This document shows positions 47,221-59,267 of a stretch of DNA of 64,000 nucleotides, piece by piece. Numbering within the stretch: the stretch's first letter is position 1; each line of letters begins with the position of its first letter. Source of the DNA: Rhexocercosporidium sp. MPI-PUGE-AT-0058 (lineage: Eukaryota; Ascomycota; Leotiomycetes; Helotiales); NCBI GenBank assembly GCA_020746875.1, contig JAGTJL010000021.1, forward strand, positions 992,001 through 1,056,000, written 5' to 3'. The translations under genes were made by a program, and so were the position numbers. The notes under the pieces are model-generated. The model worked only from the letters and a program-made list of their open reading frames with translations. It was not told where the DNA came from and searched no databases.

Positions 47221-49079
47221 GTACTCGGTCTGTATGATTCATCCGGAGTAGGGTAGGTATAGAGTCTAGAGCCTTTTCATTTGTTTTCAATAGCTATGCT
47301 GATGAGGTGTTGCCGTCATTTCTTGCCGTGGCTGGGTCCTCAGTGAACTGGCTTGTTGGTAAGGTAATTCAGCTAGATTGGTTGAGGGGTTGGATGGGAT
47401 ATGGTAAGGTGGGATGGGATTCGCATGTGCAATCAATCTATCTATCCATCTATCTATGGTGTGTTCAAGCGGAAGGAATCGAATAAAAACGTAGACTTGG
47501 TTGGGGTGGCTTGTATTCAAAAATGGCACATACAGTTCCCAAAGCAAGGTAGGTATCTCGGGGGCTACTTCATTTTTGTTCATGTGGCTATGCGGTTTTT
47601 TGAGGCATGCATAGTCAGGCCGATTGAATCGTACTTTACCACGAACGATATCCTTGGCAATCAAATTCCCCTTCTGCTGCTTTTCTGTTTTTTGATTCTC
47701 TTCCCCTTGTCAATTCCCCCCTATTCCCTCTCTTGTTTGCATGAAACATAGTACAGTAACAGACAGGAAACACGAAACGGGAATAAATGACAAGACAAGA
47801 TCTCCATATCCATATCCATATCCAGCTCAAACTCCCTCCCAAGCGCTCTACTCTACTCTACGCGTACATAGGTTTTTTCTTTACCGTGCCAGCCAACTTG
47901 AACAACTTCTTACAATCAAGAATGAAGAGCAAGACTCGAGACGCAAGACCGAGATCAATACCGAGGTTTGCTAGGAGACATTCTCAGTATCGGTATATTC
48001 CACAGAAGCACTCACCCAAGAACGGAAGGGGAAACTTCTATCCCACTTTAATCTCAATTTCAATTTCAATCTCTTCTCTTACTGATTCATGGAATTCTGT
48101 CGACATCCCATCTCATCTTATCCCCGCTCCCCTCCACTCCCAACGATACCCTCACCACTACCGTCCAATATACCCGGATATCGATAGAAATTCCCCCTTG
48201 GTGTGTGGACTCTAGATTTACCGCTACCTTGCGTATGAGTGTTGCCTTACTTGTTTATTTGCGTGTATGTGTGAGGGCGAGGCAAAGGGAGAGTGGGACG
48301 GGACGGGGGAGGGATCCTGTAAGCGAGGTGAGGTGTAAACATCGGTTGTGAGACGAGACGAGATGAGAGATGTGTGTTTCCAGGTTCAGGTTCAGTCTGG
48401 GATGGTGCGGTTCTTTTTCTTTTTCTTTTTGGATATTGACTGATTATCGTGGACGTGGAGAACAAATTTTGGGGACTGGAACCAGAACTGGAACTAGAAC
48501 ATTAGATATAGTTCGGGAGGTGAAAGACGGCTTGTCATTCAGTCAGTTAGTTCGTTAGTCGGTTGATAAATAACTTATCTAGGAGAGATACATTGACTTA
48601 AGGGAAGCGGGTGAACAGTCAGTGACGCTCTTCGTTTTCATGATTAGTTCGGAGTTCACTTTAGTAAGTGTGAATATTTGGACTTCTTTATTGTTATCTA
48701 CGTATTGATGTAGATAAAGATATAGATATAGATAAAAGCCCCGTCCGGGGGATTTTAATCCAGTGGTATAACCCAGCCCCGAACCTAAACGCCAGTCGTG
48801 CAGCCATCCTTCCATCCATCCACCAAAACTTAATACGAATCGCCTCGCCATCTGTGTGCCGTCGCTCTTGACGCCGGTGCAGTCGTTATACCTATGTACA
48901 ATCCAATCTAATCCTCGGGCATTCTCCAGCGTCCAGTCTCCAATCTGTCGCTTTTCCCATCGAAGAGTTCATGTCTCCTTAATGTCCGATTATACAAATC
49001 CATATCCTGGGCCTGGCTAAATACCGTCTCCAAAAATCTATTAGATCTCATCCCCTCCGATACACTTACACCTTCCTCC

Positions 49080-50188
49080 TCACCTCGTAAACAACCTCTC
49101 CCTCTCCGCCTCCCTCTCCTCACCCCCACTAGCCTCCATCTGCGCAATCATAGCCATCTCCTCCTCCCTCATCTCCCTCACCCAAAGCACCCTCGCATAC
49201 CCCCTAACACACAACGCACCCACCAGCTGCAGAACAGTCGCGACCACCACTCCCGCACCTAGCATCAACTGTCCCAGATACACCGTCTGCATGCAACTCT
49301 CGGGCGTAAAGTCTGACTGGCTGAGGTACTCGCTGTGGGGGGCGCGGATGGGCGCTAGGGCGTAGAGGATGTCGTCTGAGGAGAAGGAGTTGGTGTTAGT
49401 GGATGGGTTGGTGAGGGAGGGGAGTTGGGCGGTGGATCCTGAGGTGGTGAAGAAGGAGGGGTTGAGGGTGCTTGAGGGTTGGCAGATGGAGGAGGAGAAG
49501 GATGTTATGGTGAGGAGGATTAGGAAGCGTGGGATGGTGGAGAGGAGGGTGTCTAGGATGAGGTAGTTTGCGAAGATTGCTACGGAAGGGGCGTGTTGCT
49601 GTTCGGTGATTAGTACAGCGTATATAGAAGTATGAATCCGCTCCTCAGCCCTTCGAAGGTGGGTCCCCGGAGAAGATTCTTCGAGTGGTAAAATTGACAG
49701 AAGTGGAAGTAAAGAGACATACCCTTAAAGCCCCAATAAATCCGAATACGCTCAATAAGTTTGCGAAATGCAGATACCACCCGAAATTACTGGCTAGGTG
49801 GTACGGGTCATCTGGGAGCTGGTAGAAGAAGACCGCGGAGAGGATGTTGCTGGTTAGGGTTGCGGTGGCGACTATTAATGTTATTGTTCTGGCTTTGAGT
49901 TAGCTTTTTATACTCGGTATGTTTGCGTAGTTGTGAAATGGGATTCTGTATATATATATAGGCATGTATGTATGGAGAGGTTCGAGATGGGACGAACCGA
50001 GGCGAAAGCAGAGGAGGGTTGTTTCGTTTCGTGGAATGCATCTTTCGTTCCCTGTATAGATGTGTTTGGGAAGAGCACGCGATTTTTCACCTCATCTTGC
50101 GTTCGAGGTGTAGAGATGTAGCGTAGAGAGGAGACAAAAGAAAATCGACATACCTCGTCCCCGAGTACGGCACTATCTTGAGATACAT
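49080..50188 (-). CDS. Four-TM conserved fungal-type membrane protein, three exons
   Basis: Exons 50188-50154, 49888-49723 and 49598-49080 join in phase (donors GTATGT in both introns, acceptors CCAG and ACAG; introns of 265 and 124 bp), giving 239 aa. It starts MYLKIVPYSGTRTITLIVAT. TM1 (about 13-34) is followed by YQLPDDPYHLASNFGWYLHF, TM2 (ANLLSVFGFIGALR), then QHAPSVAIFANYLILDTLL and TM3 (IPRFLILLTITSF). A Ser/Thr-rich luminal or external loop with three Cys follows, then TM4 (LGQLMLGAGVVVATVLQL) and a charged cytosolic tail REMREEEMAMIAQMEA. Conserved-looking NFGWYLHFANLL suggests a real family, but I cannot name it. The gene sits alone between two long non-coding tracts. Confidence 0.75.
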
Positions 50189-53100
50189 GGCGGGCAGCTC
50201 TCCCGATCCAAGGTTTCAATCCTCCTCCAACCCTGCAGCGAATTTCCGGATGAAGGTGTGATTCCAAAAAAGGTAACACCAAAACACTCTTCTCGTCTTC
50301 TCGTGTATCGTGTGAGATTCAGCCGCTCGTGTATCTTTTCTTTCTGGCTGTCAGACGTCACCGTGTCGTTGTGTTGCGTTCCGCTCCTCACTCCTTATCG
50401 AGATGGGCGTACTGAAATCGAGCCGAAAGTTCCGGACACAGCTCTGCGGTCGAAAACAACAACAATTCAGTGCAGGAATCGGATTCTCAAAATCCAGGAT
50501 TCTATACGGTCCCGCAAGGAGCTGTTGAGGAAGAATAGGTAAACGAATGTGAAAAGAGGAGGATGTCTTCATAAATGGTGGGGGTAATGGATTAGATAGC
50601 ACTACTTTGTTTGATTTCTAAGTAAGGTAAAAGGTAAGTACCGCAGATGCAGCAACACATGATGACGTGCCCGGCAGTCAGACTCAGACTCAGACCCCGA
50701 CCTGGACACGCGAGGCTAGCTTGCCTGAGGTGCCGTCTTTCGCGCTCCGAGGATGCCGGGTGCGAGAAGCGCGGCAAGGCTACCAATTTATTATTATTTT
50801 CTTCAGTTAGTTGCATCTCTATTTTCCTCTTTTGGGGACGAGGGTTAAATGGTTGGCGAAGCGGGATTGTTTCGCTGTGTTCTGCGGTTAAAAGGTATGG
50901 TATTCTTTCATTTGAAAGGATGTTGTGGATGTTGATGTCGGTTTTCCTTTTGACATTAGATGGACGACGAGGAGGAGGAGGATAAGGAGGCTGTTATTGG
51001 TAGGATTAGTAAGGTGTGACGATTATCAAGAGGAATTAGCATTGCAGTGCATGGTCGGGAGGACAGGACAGGAAGGACTCGATGGTATCCGCACCGCACT
51101 GCATTACACTGCACTGCATGCAGGTAGCCGAAGTGCCGTGTGAGGCTGACTGAGATGCATGGAAAGTCTTTTGCTGTGGGGTGGAGAAGGACAAGAGCGG
51201 CTAGGGATGCCGATCTGGAGGTCTGGAATGTTTGGCTCGAGAGATGTGAGGGTGAGTCGATGGGAAGAGGGTGAGTTAGGGCTGGATGGGTGGAGAATTG
51301 GAAGGAATCGATGACGGAATTGATTCGAGAGTCGAGGCTTGAGGTTCCGTGCTTTCCATGATGGCGAGACTGTGGTGGGTAGTATGGTGATGGTGTCGGA
51401 ATGGTAGCAAGAGGTAAGGGGGATGATATTACTTGTTTGTGGCCTCGTTGATTGTAGACTTGTAGACATCTTTTTCTCGAATAGAGGACTTGATGTGCAG
51501 TTGAGTTGAGTTGAGGAATAGGAGGATAATGCAGAACGAGTGAGGCTTGGCACTGTGAGCAACCTTGCTCAGATGAGTGAAGGTACAGTACAAGTGGGAC
51601 GGTCAAAAGGGTCAACGAAGTCTATTTCGGATATCATACCATGAGGCTCCGTCAACAAATTGTACACGCAGGGCTTAGCTCAAGCTTCAAGCTTCAAGTA
51701 AGTCGTTTTTGTATCTGCCGGTCTTGATTATTGCTTAGCTTTCCACGATTTGGGAATCTTGGATCAGGACAAGGTCCGGAAGAGGGTTGTGGAGAGTGCT
51801 TAAGGTGGTAGGAGTATTCCACATTACTGTTTCGTATACGGTATATTTGGAATCATGCAGTCTTTTCAACAGCAGCAGCCGTCATAGAGATGTTATGTCA
51901 GTTCAATCCGAGAGTGCAGTCCATCAGGATCTATTATCCAGACCCAAGTAGCGAAGCATATCACAACTTTAACTTCCACCTAGAAACTAGACCTCGGCAT
52001 CCCCAAAGCTACGGTCATTGCATACTCAGCACGTCCTCAGAATCTCAGATCTCGTTTCAACAGCAAAAAATCAGATGAAATGTTATGTTTTTCTGTCGAC
52101 CGCAACAAACAAACACTAATTATCTCTCATTGGGTGTACCTCAACCTCACCCCTTTTTGAATCTCCATCATTGACTTCCCCATCAAACAAGGACGGCCTC
52201 CCTCAACAAGGTCTCAGATGAGCGGTGTCACTATCTGCCACTTCCTAACTCGCTACTGTGCACGCGACACGAGAGGTACTGTAGTTAGTGGTGAGGTGAG
52301 GCCATCTAGAGATCCAAGCTCTGAAGTCTTCTTGGGATTTCCTTGCCACGTATAAGTTAGGAAAGACGAAGTAACAGGAAACGCAATCTTGGCATTATCA
52401 TTCTCATGCCTTACATTGTCAATCCGACGCTTGAGGACGACCGAGGGAGATGGCGGGAGGGCTCGGATGCTGTCTGTCTGTCTGTCCTTTCGAGTGTGAA
52501 GTGAAAGAGCGGAACGGTGGAACACAGACATCTATCGACTGTCAGCCAAGGCTTTGGAGGTTGAAAGTTCAAGGTTCAAAGTTCAAAGGACAGCGGATGT
52601 GGCGTCGCTCATCGGCCAATGGGCCCGGTCTACCACTGGGGTGGTTGTCGAGATTGAGATCCCGTGTTCGCGTTCTTGGGATTGCACTGACCTGAGGACC
52701 TGGAGGGAGGCTGGCCGCTTCTCCGGATTTCTCATTATGATTATTATTATTATTTTCTCCCAAAGATGTTGTGATAGCTGGTCTGGTCTGGTCTGGTCTG
52801 GTCTGATCTTATCTTCGTGTATCATTTCTTATACAAGATAAGAAGATCACATGGGCTTTGTGCCGGTTTGAAGGTTACTATTTGTTGGCCGAGGTGACAG
52901 GTTGCTCAAAGGTTGGGGGAGACCCGTGGGTTTTCTAGGTGAGTTCAGGGTCAGGGTCAGGGACCGGGCCAGGGCCGGGTCAGGACAACGGCCAGGAACC
53001 ACCTGCCACTCACCTGCACCCTGCACTTGCACTTGCTCTTGCACTTCGCGTCGCCTATGCGGGGTAGCTTCCGGCGGTGGCTGCGGTGCTCTGCGCGGCG

Positions 53101-55425
53101 GTGGTGGTCGGTGTGCTACATTTAAAATTTCCACTCCAGAAACTGACTTTGGGACTCGACTCGGAAATGATATGGCTTGCTTGGTTGGTCGCGGCAATAA
53201 TTGGCTGGTTGGCTAGCTAGGCTGGGCTGGGCTGGGGTTCATGGGCATACGGAACTGTATTCAGGTACGTACGGTGTCATACGGGTCTGTACATACATGT
53301 ACTGTACTGGACTGGACTGGACATAAATTTGCAGTCCGTTATCTGTTGCACACTTCGGACGACGCTGGTGAGTGAACTTTCTGGGCCAAACTAATCACGG
53401 GTGCTTGCTCAACCGCGAAACGGTTTCGTCTCAGACGGCGACAGACGGTACGGCAGTCGGCTGCTGGGCTGCTGAGCTACTGGGCTACTTACTACTCGAA
53501 GGGGGAATTAAAGGATCGAAAAAGGGGGAAGAAGGGGGCTGCATTCGGTATTCTGGGAGAGGAAGGATCTCGACTCCAGGTTTCTTCTTTTTCGTATGAT
53601 TGTCCTGACTGATACTGGCTTGGTAGCCTACCTGCACTCGACACTGCCGACCCGACGATGATTAAATATAGCATCGAACGAGAGCGATGAGAATAGGATC
53701 TCTTGGGAGCCGGTTCAAATCCGTCCGCCTAGGTACGACTGTCAGTTGACTCGTTACGATCGGATGCAGCTCAGGGCTGAGAGAGAGGTACAGTAGCATC
53801 TGTATGGTAGTTGTGGTATCTAGCTTCCAATCGTAAAAGGTAGGTAGGTATGTATGGTACTCTATTGTAAGCGTCGTGTCGGGTCAGACTGGAGGAAAGG
53901 TTCAGTCTGAGCTGACTTGAGTCAGCACTGCTGCGCACTCGTGCGGTGGTGATGAGTGAAAAAGGAAAGACCTCGAAGTAGAGTTGATTAAAGTCTTGGG
54001 GCCAGATGGGCTGGAAAACTTGGGGTGGATGGATGGTAGAGATGCTCATGCTACTCTTCCCCTCCCGCCGTCCCGCATGTATGTGGTGACGGTGAAGGGC
54101 TGGCGGTTATTCTCGTCACAAAGAACTAATGTACCTGTGGCTGCCCCTGGCTGGCTATTGAGTCAATCCCCTTCTACTGTCGCTCGAGTCTGGAGGCAAA
54201 AGACGAGAAGGTTAGATGGATCGTATCGTATTGGCCAGCGTGCACAAAGACCCGTGTTGTTCTCCTGGCGGGCGGATAAAGTCTCGAGCCATATTAGGAA
54301 GCACAACGTCAAGAGGGTGACCCGTCTAAGCCTTTCTCTTTTCTTTGTACAGTACAGTACTGTAGGGGAGAGGGAGAAAGAAACAGACAGACAGATAGAC
54401 ACCTCCTTGGTGGAGTAGGAGTGGGATTGGCCCCCTTTTACTGGACGGATGATTGTTGTCGACAAGCAAAAGGTTGAAAGCTAGACAAGACTAATTTATG
54501 TTGACTACTCTGCTATACTTTGTTTTTAGTCGATGCTCTGTCTGTCGCTCTGTCTGTCTGTCTGCTCTTCTCTGCTCTGCCAAAAGGGGGCCATCAACGA
54601 ACCTCGGACCTTGCGTGTACAATGAATGCTCATGGCCTAGTAATCAAAGATTTGAGAATATAATTGTGGCTATTCCTGTATAATTATTCCCTCTCTTCTT
54701 CCCTCTACTGTACCTTCATCCAGGTATTATGGTCAGACCTGGCCACGCCGAGCAAGGTGAGAGCAGTGCAGTGCTACTGCCGACCCACTCCACCTCGAGG
54801 AACGGCGCTAGGCCCATCCAGGGGCCTCACTCCAAGTATTATTCACGCCTCCGTGTTGAATACCATACCGTACCCTTACCGTACCGTACCATCCAGTACC
54901 ACTACTTTCCTGCTCTGCTCTGCTCGACTCTGCTCTGCTCTGCTCCGAGAACAAAGCACAGCAACACCACGCCGCCCGCCCGCCCGCCATTCTCTTCACC
55001 ACCACCTCCTCCTCCCTCGACTGATGACCTTTCATTCTCTTGCGTAGATACCCAACTTTCTCTTCGATCGCACCTTGCTCCTTGCTGCGAATCCGCCAGC
55101 AAGCAGCCCCGACTCTGGGGACCACTGTTCGTTGCAGAAGGAAGGGGGTAAACGGACCAAGACATCAACCATATACATCCACGCTTTACGCTCTCATTCG
55201 GTCCCCGAACTACGAGCCCAGCCAGCAACACAGACAAGCCATTCACTCGTTTGCAAGCAGACTGACGGAATACCCTCGCCCTCGACCGTCGGTGTTAGCA
55301 TTGGGCTGATTGTGCCTCTTCGTCTGGCAAGGTCCAATCCACCACCATCCACTCCATCTTCTTCCACCTTTTCCACACCCAGAGCGAGACTACACCACTG
55401 CACGACTCCCCGCAGTCGTGAGTGA
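50189..55425. other. 5.2-kb gene-free tract between divergent genes
   Basis: The tract lies between the start of the four-TM gene (minus) and the start of the nucleotidyltransferase gene (plus), so it must contain both promoters and probably long leaders. It holds repeats (TGTC near 52485, ATT near 52740, GGTCT at 52780, TGGGC near 53220, TCTGC near 54915) and many GT/CT-rich words but no supported coding exon. Just before 55426 it becomes pyrimidine-rich, as is usual upstream of fungal starts. Confidence 0.5.
52780..52804. repeat. (GGTCT)5 pentamer repeat
   Basis: Five perfect GGTCT units; an (ATT)n run lies 40 bp upstream. Confidence 0.9.
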
Positions 55426-58400
55426 ATGGAGGGCCAGTCGTCTTCTGGTGATTCTCAGTATCATTATCAAGCTACTCAGTGGTCGCGTCTCGTTCGGCGC
55501 AACACCCTCGCTGCTGCTGTTCCCAGCTCCTCTCCGCCGCCGAGTATTGCTGTAACCTCTCAGCTCCCACCCCAGTTGGATCTGATCCCCATCCTCCTGC
55601 CCCAGCAACCCTCATACCACCAGGCACAGCTTGCTCAATACAATCGACTCATCACCGCCGGCAGAACATCGCGACTTCAGTCTTCGCCACTTGCCCCTTT
55701 GGTCTCTCTCCATCACATTCAGGCTGTGCCTGGACAACGATCCAGCTCAGGTGGTAGCACCACGGCAAGAACAAACAATTTGTCCGTTCGGGGTGGTCAT
55801 GGGAATAAGGAAGCACGGAAATCCAGCAAAGGAGAGCGCGCGCTCATAACAGAGAAGGACAAAGCAGCCAAGATGCCGGCAAAGAAGGCGGAGTTGAACC
55901 AACTCCCTATACGACCTCACGCACAGCATACGAATACCAACTTCTCTCAGCAATCAAGTTCTGTGCCCTCGACGCCACATCAGCATGCTAGAAAATTTTC
56001 CTACGAGTCTCGAGAACCATCCCCGAACGCAACGAACAATCACTCGCCGCGCTCAGCGTACTCGGAATCGAATATCCCCCTACCGCCGAAACCCCACCCG
56101 GCGAAGAGAGGTGGGTGTAAATATGAGACGGCTATGGCGAACACCAGACGGCGAATAGCTTACAGTGTAGGGGACAAGAAACTGGAGAGGCTTGATCCTG
56201 CAAAGATCAAAAGCAAATTGTCAGAGGATGAGGAGAGGAAACTATCAACCGATATGCGAGAACTGTATGATCGGTTATTACCGACCCCGGAGAGCGACAA
56301 AAATCGGGAAACTCTGGTCCAGAAATTGGAAGACATGTTCAATGGGCAGTGGCCTGGTCATGATATACGGGTACATGTCTTTGGGTCTTCTGGCAATATG
56401 CTTGCCACGGACGACTCTGACGGTTAGTGGATGGCACTGTGGTGGATAAATATGGGCTAATGAGGTTGCAGTCGATATATGTATCACGACAGAGTGGAAA
56501 GAGATGGAGGGAGTGTGTATAGTTGCCGACCTTCTAGCCAAGAGTGAGCAGCACCCGATTCGTCTCCCGATCACCACTAACCATAACTAGATGGGATGGA
56601 AAAGGTCATATGTGTGCCAAATGCCAAGGTACCAATCGTCAAGATATGGGATCCAGAACTATCTCTTGCGTGCGACATGAACGTAAATAATCCTTTGGCT
56701 TTGGAGAACACGCGGATGATTAGAACATACGTGCAAATCGACCCCCGAGTACGCCAACTCGCCATGATCATCAAACATTGGACAAAGAAGAGGATACTCA
56801 ATGATGCGGGTAAGTGCATAACACGACACTAATATCATCACTTGTCTAACGTATCTTAGCTTTCGGCTGCACCCTGAGTTCATACACTTGGATATGCATG
56901 ATCATCTTCTTTCTTCAAAGTCGAAATCCTCCCATACTTCCAGCATTACATCAGCGGCCCCATAACAAATTGCCTTCCCCAGATGGCGAGGAGAGCGGTT
57001 TCGCAGACGATCTCGAGGCATTGGTGGGATTTGGCAGTCAGAATACAGAAACTCTTGGGGAACTCCTGTTTCAATTTTTCCGATTCTATGGTCACGAATT
57101 CGATCTCGATAATGGAGTTGTTTCCGTACGGCATGGCAGGCAGCTAACGAAAGCCGAAAAGAAGTGGAATACTGGATTCGGAAATCGATTATGCGTTGAG
57201 GAGCCGTTCAACGTGGGCCGCAATCTGGGAAACACCGCCGATGATATATCCTTCCGTGGAGTACATATCGAGTTGAGGAGGGCCTTCGATTTGATTGCTG
57301 AGGGAAAGCTTGAGGAGTGCTGTGAACAGTACGAGTTCCCAAGTGAAGAAAAGCAGACCAACACGTTCACGAGACCACCGCAAAAGCCAAAACCAATCTT
57401 GCGAAGTAGTTCGCAATCGAGTCGAGGTGGTGGAAGAGGTGGTGGCCATCGAGGAGGAGGACGGCACAATCAACACAACCGAAATGGGAATAGCAATCGA
57501 CGAGCGTCAAGTGGCGCATTTGATCACAATCCTGGGTACATACCTGGCCTACCACCAAACATGTCACAACAGGATGCCTGGCTCCAGCGTCAAGCTCAAG
57601 CGCAGCTACACAACGATCTGTTCGCCACGTACTCGGTTCTTCAGGCACAAGAAAATAGTCTTCGCCTTCAACTTTATGCGCAAGGTCTGCAGAACCAAGC
57701 GTATGCCCAATCTCAGGGACAAGCTCAGACCAATGGGGCCCAGAGTAAACAACATGCTACAGATCGGAATCGAACCAGCTCGTTTGATCAGCCGCCGCTG
57801 ACGGCACCCATACGCCCGGATATGTACTTTTACCCTCTTCACTACCCAGCAACTCCGGGTATGTATGGGTACCAGACCCCGACGACAAATCCTTCCTCGC
57901 CGTCTCTGAGCTCAGCCGTTCCAGAAATGAGACGAAGTTTGCACCGGTCAACAGTAACCAATGGCACCAACCAAGGCATCCAAGCGAACAGCGCATTGAG
58001 ATCGCAATCCCAACCAGCTTCGAGATCTGGGCCAGTACCGCTTCCTATGAACGGAAATGGAATGCAACATCCCGGTCTTGGTATTTATCAACATTTACGC
58101 CCTGTCAATGGCAACAGCATTCCAAGTTTCATCCCAGACGAGAACTCGGAAACCGCTTTAGAATCAAGCTATGGCTCACTACCGGCTTCGGAGGATCCAA
58201 CACCAAAGGAGTATGTTGGCTACTATGTCAATGATCCGACGCAATTCTGGAAAAGACAGGCGAGTGCATCAATGCCAGTTCCTACCTTTGGCGACCTCAG
58301 TCATTCGCGAGCAGGTCCCCGCCGTTTGTCGGCGGAGCAGCTCCCTCAGTCTATACTGGATCGACTGAAGAGGCCTTCCCGATCCCCATCACCATTAGGA

Positions 58401-59267
58401 CATGACCGGTCCTTCTCGACAGGTGCCCCTCTAGCATCGTACTCTTCCCAGAACGGCGTTTCTAATACCAATCTAAGAGCCTTGAATAGTCAAACCCCTG
58501 TCGTTGTCAATGGGACAAATCCAGTGCCGTTGTCGATATCGAATTGGCAAGCTTCTGTTACGGAAGGATCCACTTCCGAAGATCGGAGTAGCGATATCTT
58601 CGTGGGTTCATTAGACTCACTTTCTCAAGCGTCAAGAACTGGTAGTGATGAATTTGGTGATCAGGATTTGTCTGGGCAGGTGACACCTCGAGACACTCGA
58701 CAAGAAGTCCGCGCCGAGCCTCCAATTGTAGTGAATGGTTCTACATCACTGAAGTGTGATACTACGAGTACCCCTTCCAGTCTAGCCTCCTCAAATGGAC
58801 ATATTCCTCAGCCGATCAATCTACCAAGCGTTTTATTGCCCGCAGAACTCAACGGACAGCTTCGACTGTCACCAAGTTCTCGAAACAAGCTGGCTCGTCA
58901 CAATGGTGGAGTGTCTCCTCTAGACATTGGGATCGGTCAAGACTATAACCGAGATGATTTGGCCCACTTATCCCCCGTCTACGAAACGCGGACTCCATCG
59001 CCAACAGCAAACCGAAAATTCGAGCCAGCCGAAAAGAAATCGAACGGTGTACCGGCAAAGAATGGTGTTCCACCAAGCCAGGCCGCGGCGGTATCAAAGT
59101 TGAATGGGCATACTAGAGCCTCAAAGAGCGAAGGAGCACCTGGCAACTGGCAAAAGATTCAGAAGTCCAAGAAGAAGGCTGCTAGTTCGGAGATGAAGTG
59201 TGCTGGAGAAGGACAACTACACGCTGAGAAGCTACCAATTCATGCCAATGAGCGAAAAGGAGGATAA
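55426..59267 (+). CDS. Non-canonical poly(A)/poly(U) polymerase (Cid1/Trf4 class, PAP-associated domain)
   Basis: Exons 55426-56422, 56472-56543, 56591-56809 and 56860-59267 join in phase and give 1231 aa. A disordered N-terminus of about 250 residues precedes the catalytic core. The core has HVFGSSGNMLATDDSDVDIC (the G-S and D-x-D of the nucleotidyltransferase palm, spanning the first intron), KVPIVKIWDPELSLACDMNV (third Asp), then RVRQLAMIIKHWTKKRILND and the PAP-associated part TLGELLFQFFRFYGHEFD. An RGG-like patch follows (SSRGGGRGGGHRGGGRHN), then some 550 residues rich in Ser/Gln/Asn. Such enzymes add A or U to RNA 3' ends. Nuclear (Trf4) versus cytoplasmic (Cid1/Cid13) identity cannot be decided here; the long tail favours a Cid13-like cytoplasmic role (inference). 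It is preceded by a 5.2-kb non-coding tract. Confidence 0.88.

Larger units (their letters stand above)
42280..49079. other. 6.8-kb gene-free tract rich in short tandem repeats
   Basis: No convincing protein gene was found on either strand despite a search for spliced models. The tract holds many C/T-rich runs and microsatellites: CAGT, CCCAG, CCACAA, CAATT, GATCT, CTAT and CATATC units. Likely contents are the 5' leader and promoter of the low-complexity gene, the 3' flank of the four-TM gene and possibly non-coding RNA. Plus-strand frames at 43129-43890 and 46525-47061 look like chance openings in low-complexity sequence. Confidence 0.5.

Noticed and set aside
50956..51615. 219-aa minus-strand frame
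   Set aside because: Ser/Pro/His/Thr-rich translation of simple sequence between divergent promoters; no domain, no splice links.
53712..53732. A tRNA T-loop-like word (GGTTCAAATCC)
   Set aside because: No matching acceptor stem, D-arm or anticodon arm could be folded from the 80 bp on either side.
54540..54965. Clusters of TCTG/CTCTG suspected to be a CRISPR-like or direct-repeat array
   Set aside because: Units are 4-6 bp microsatellites without spacers of constant size; the genome is eukaryotic.
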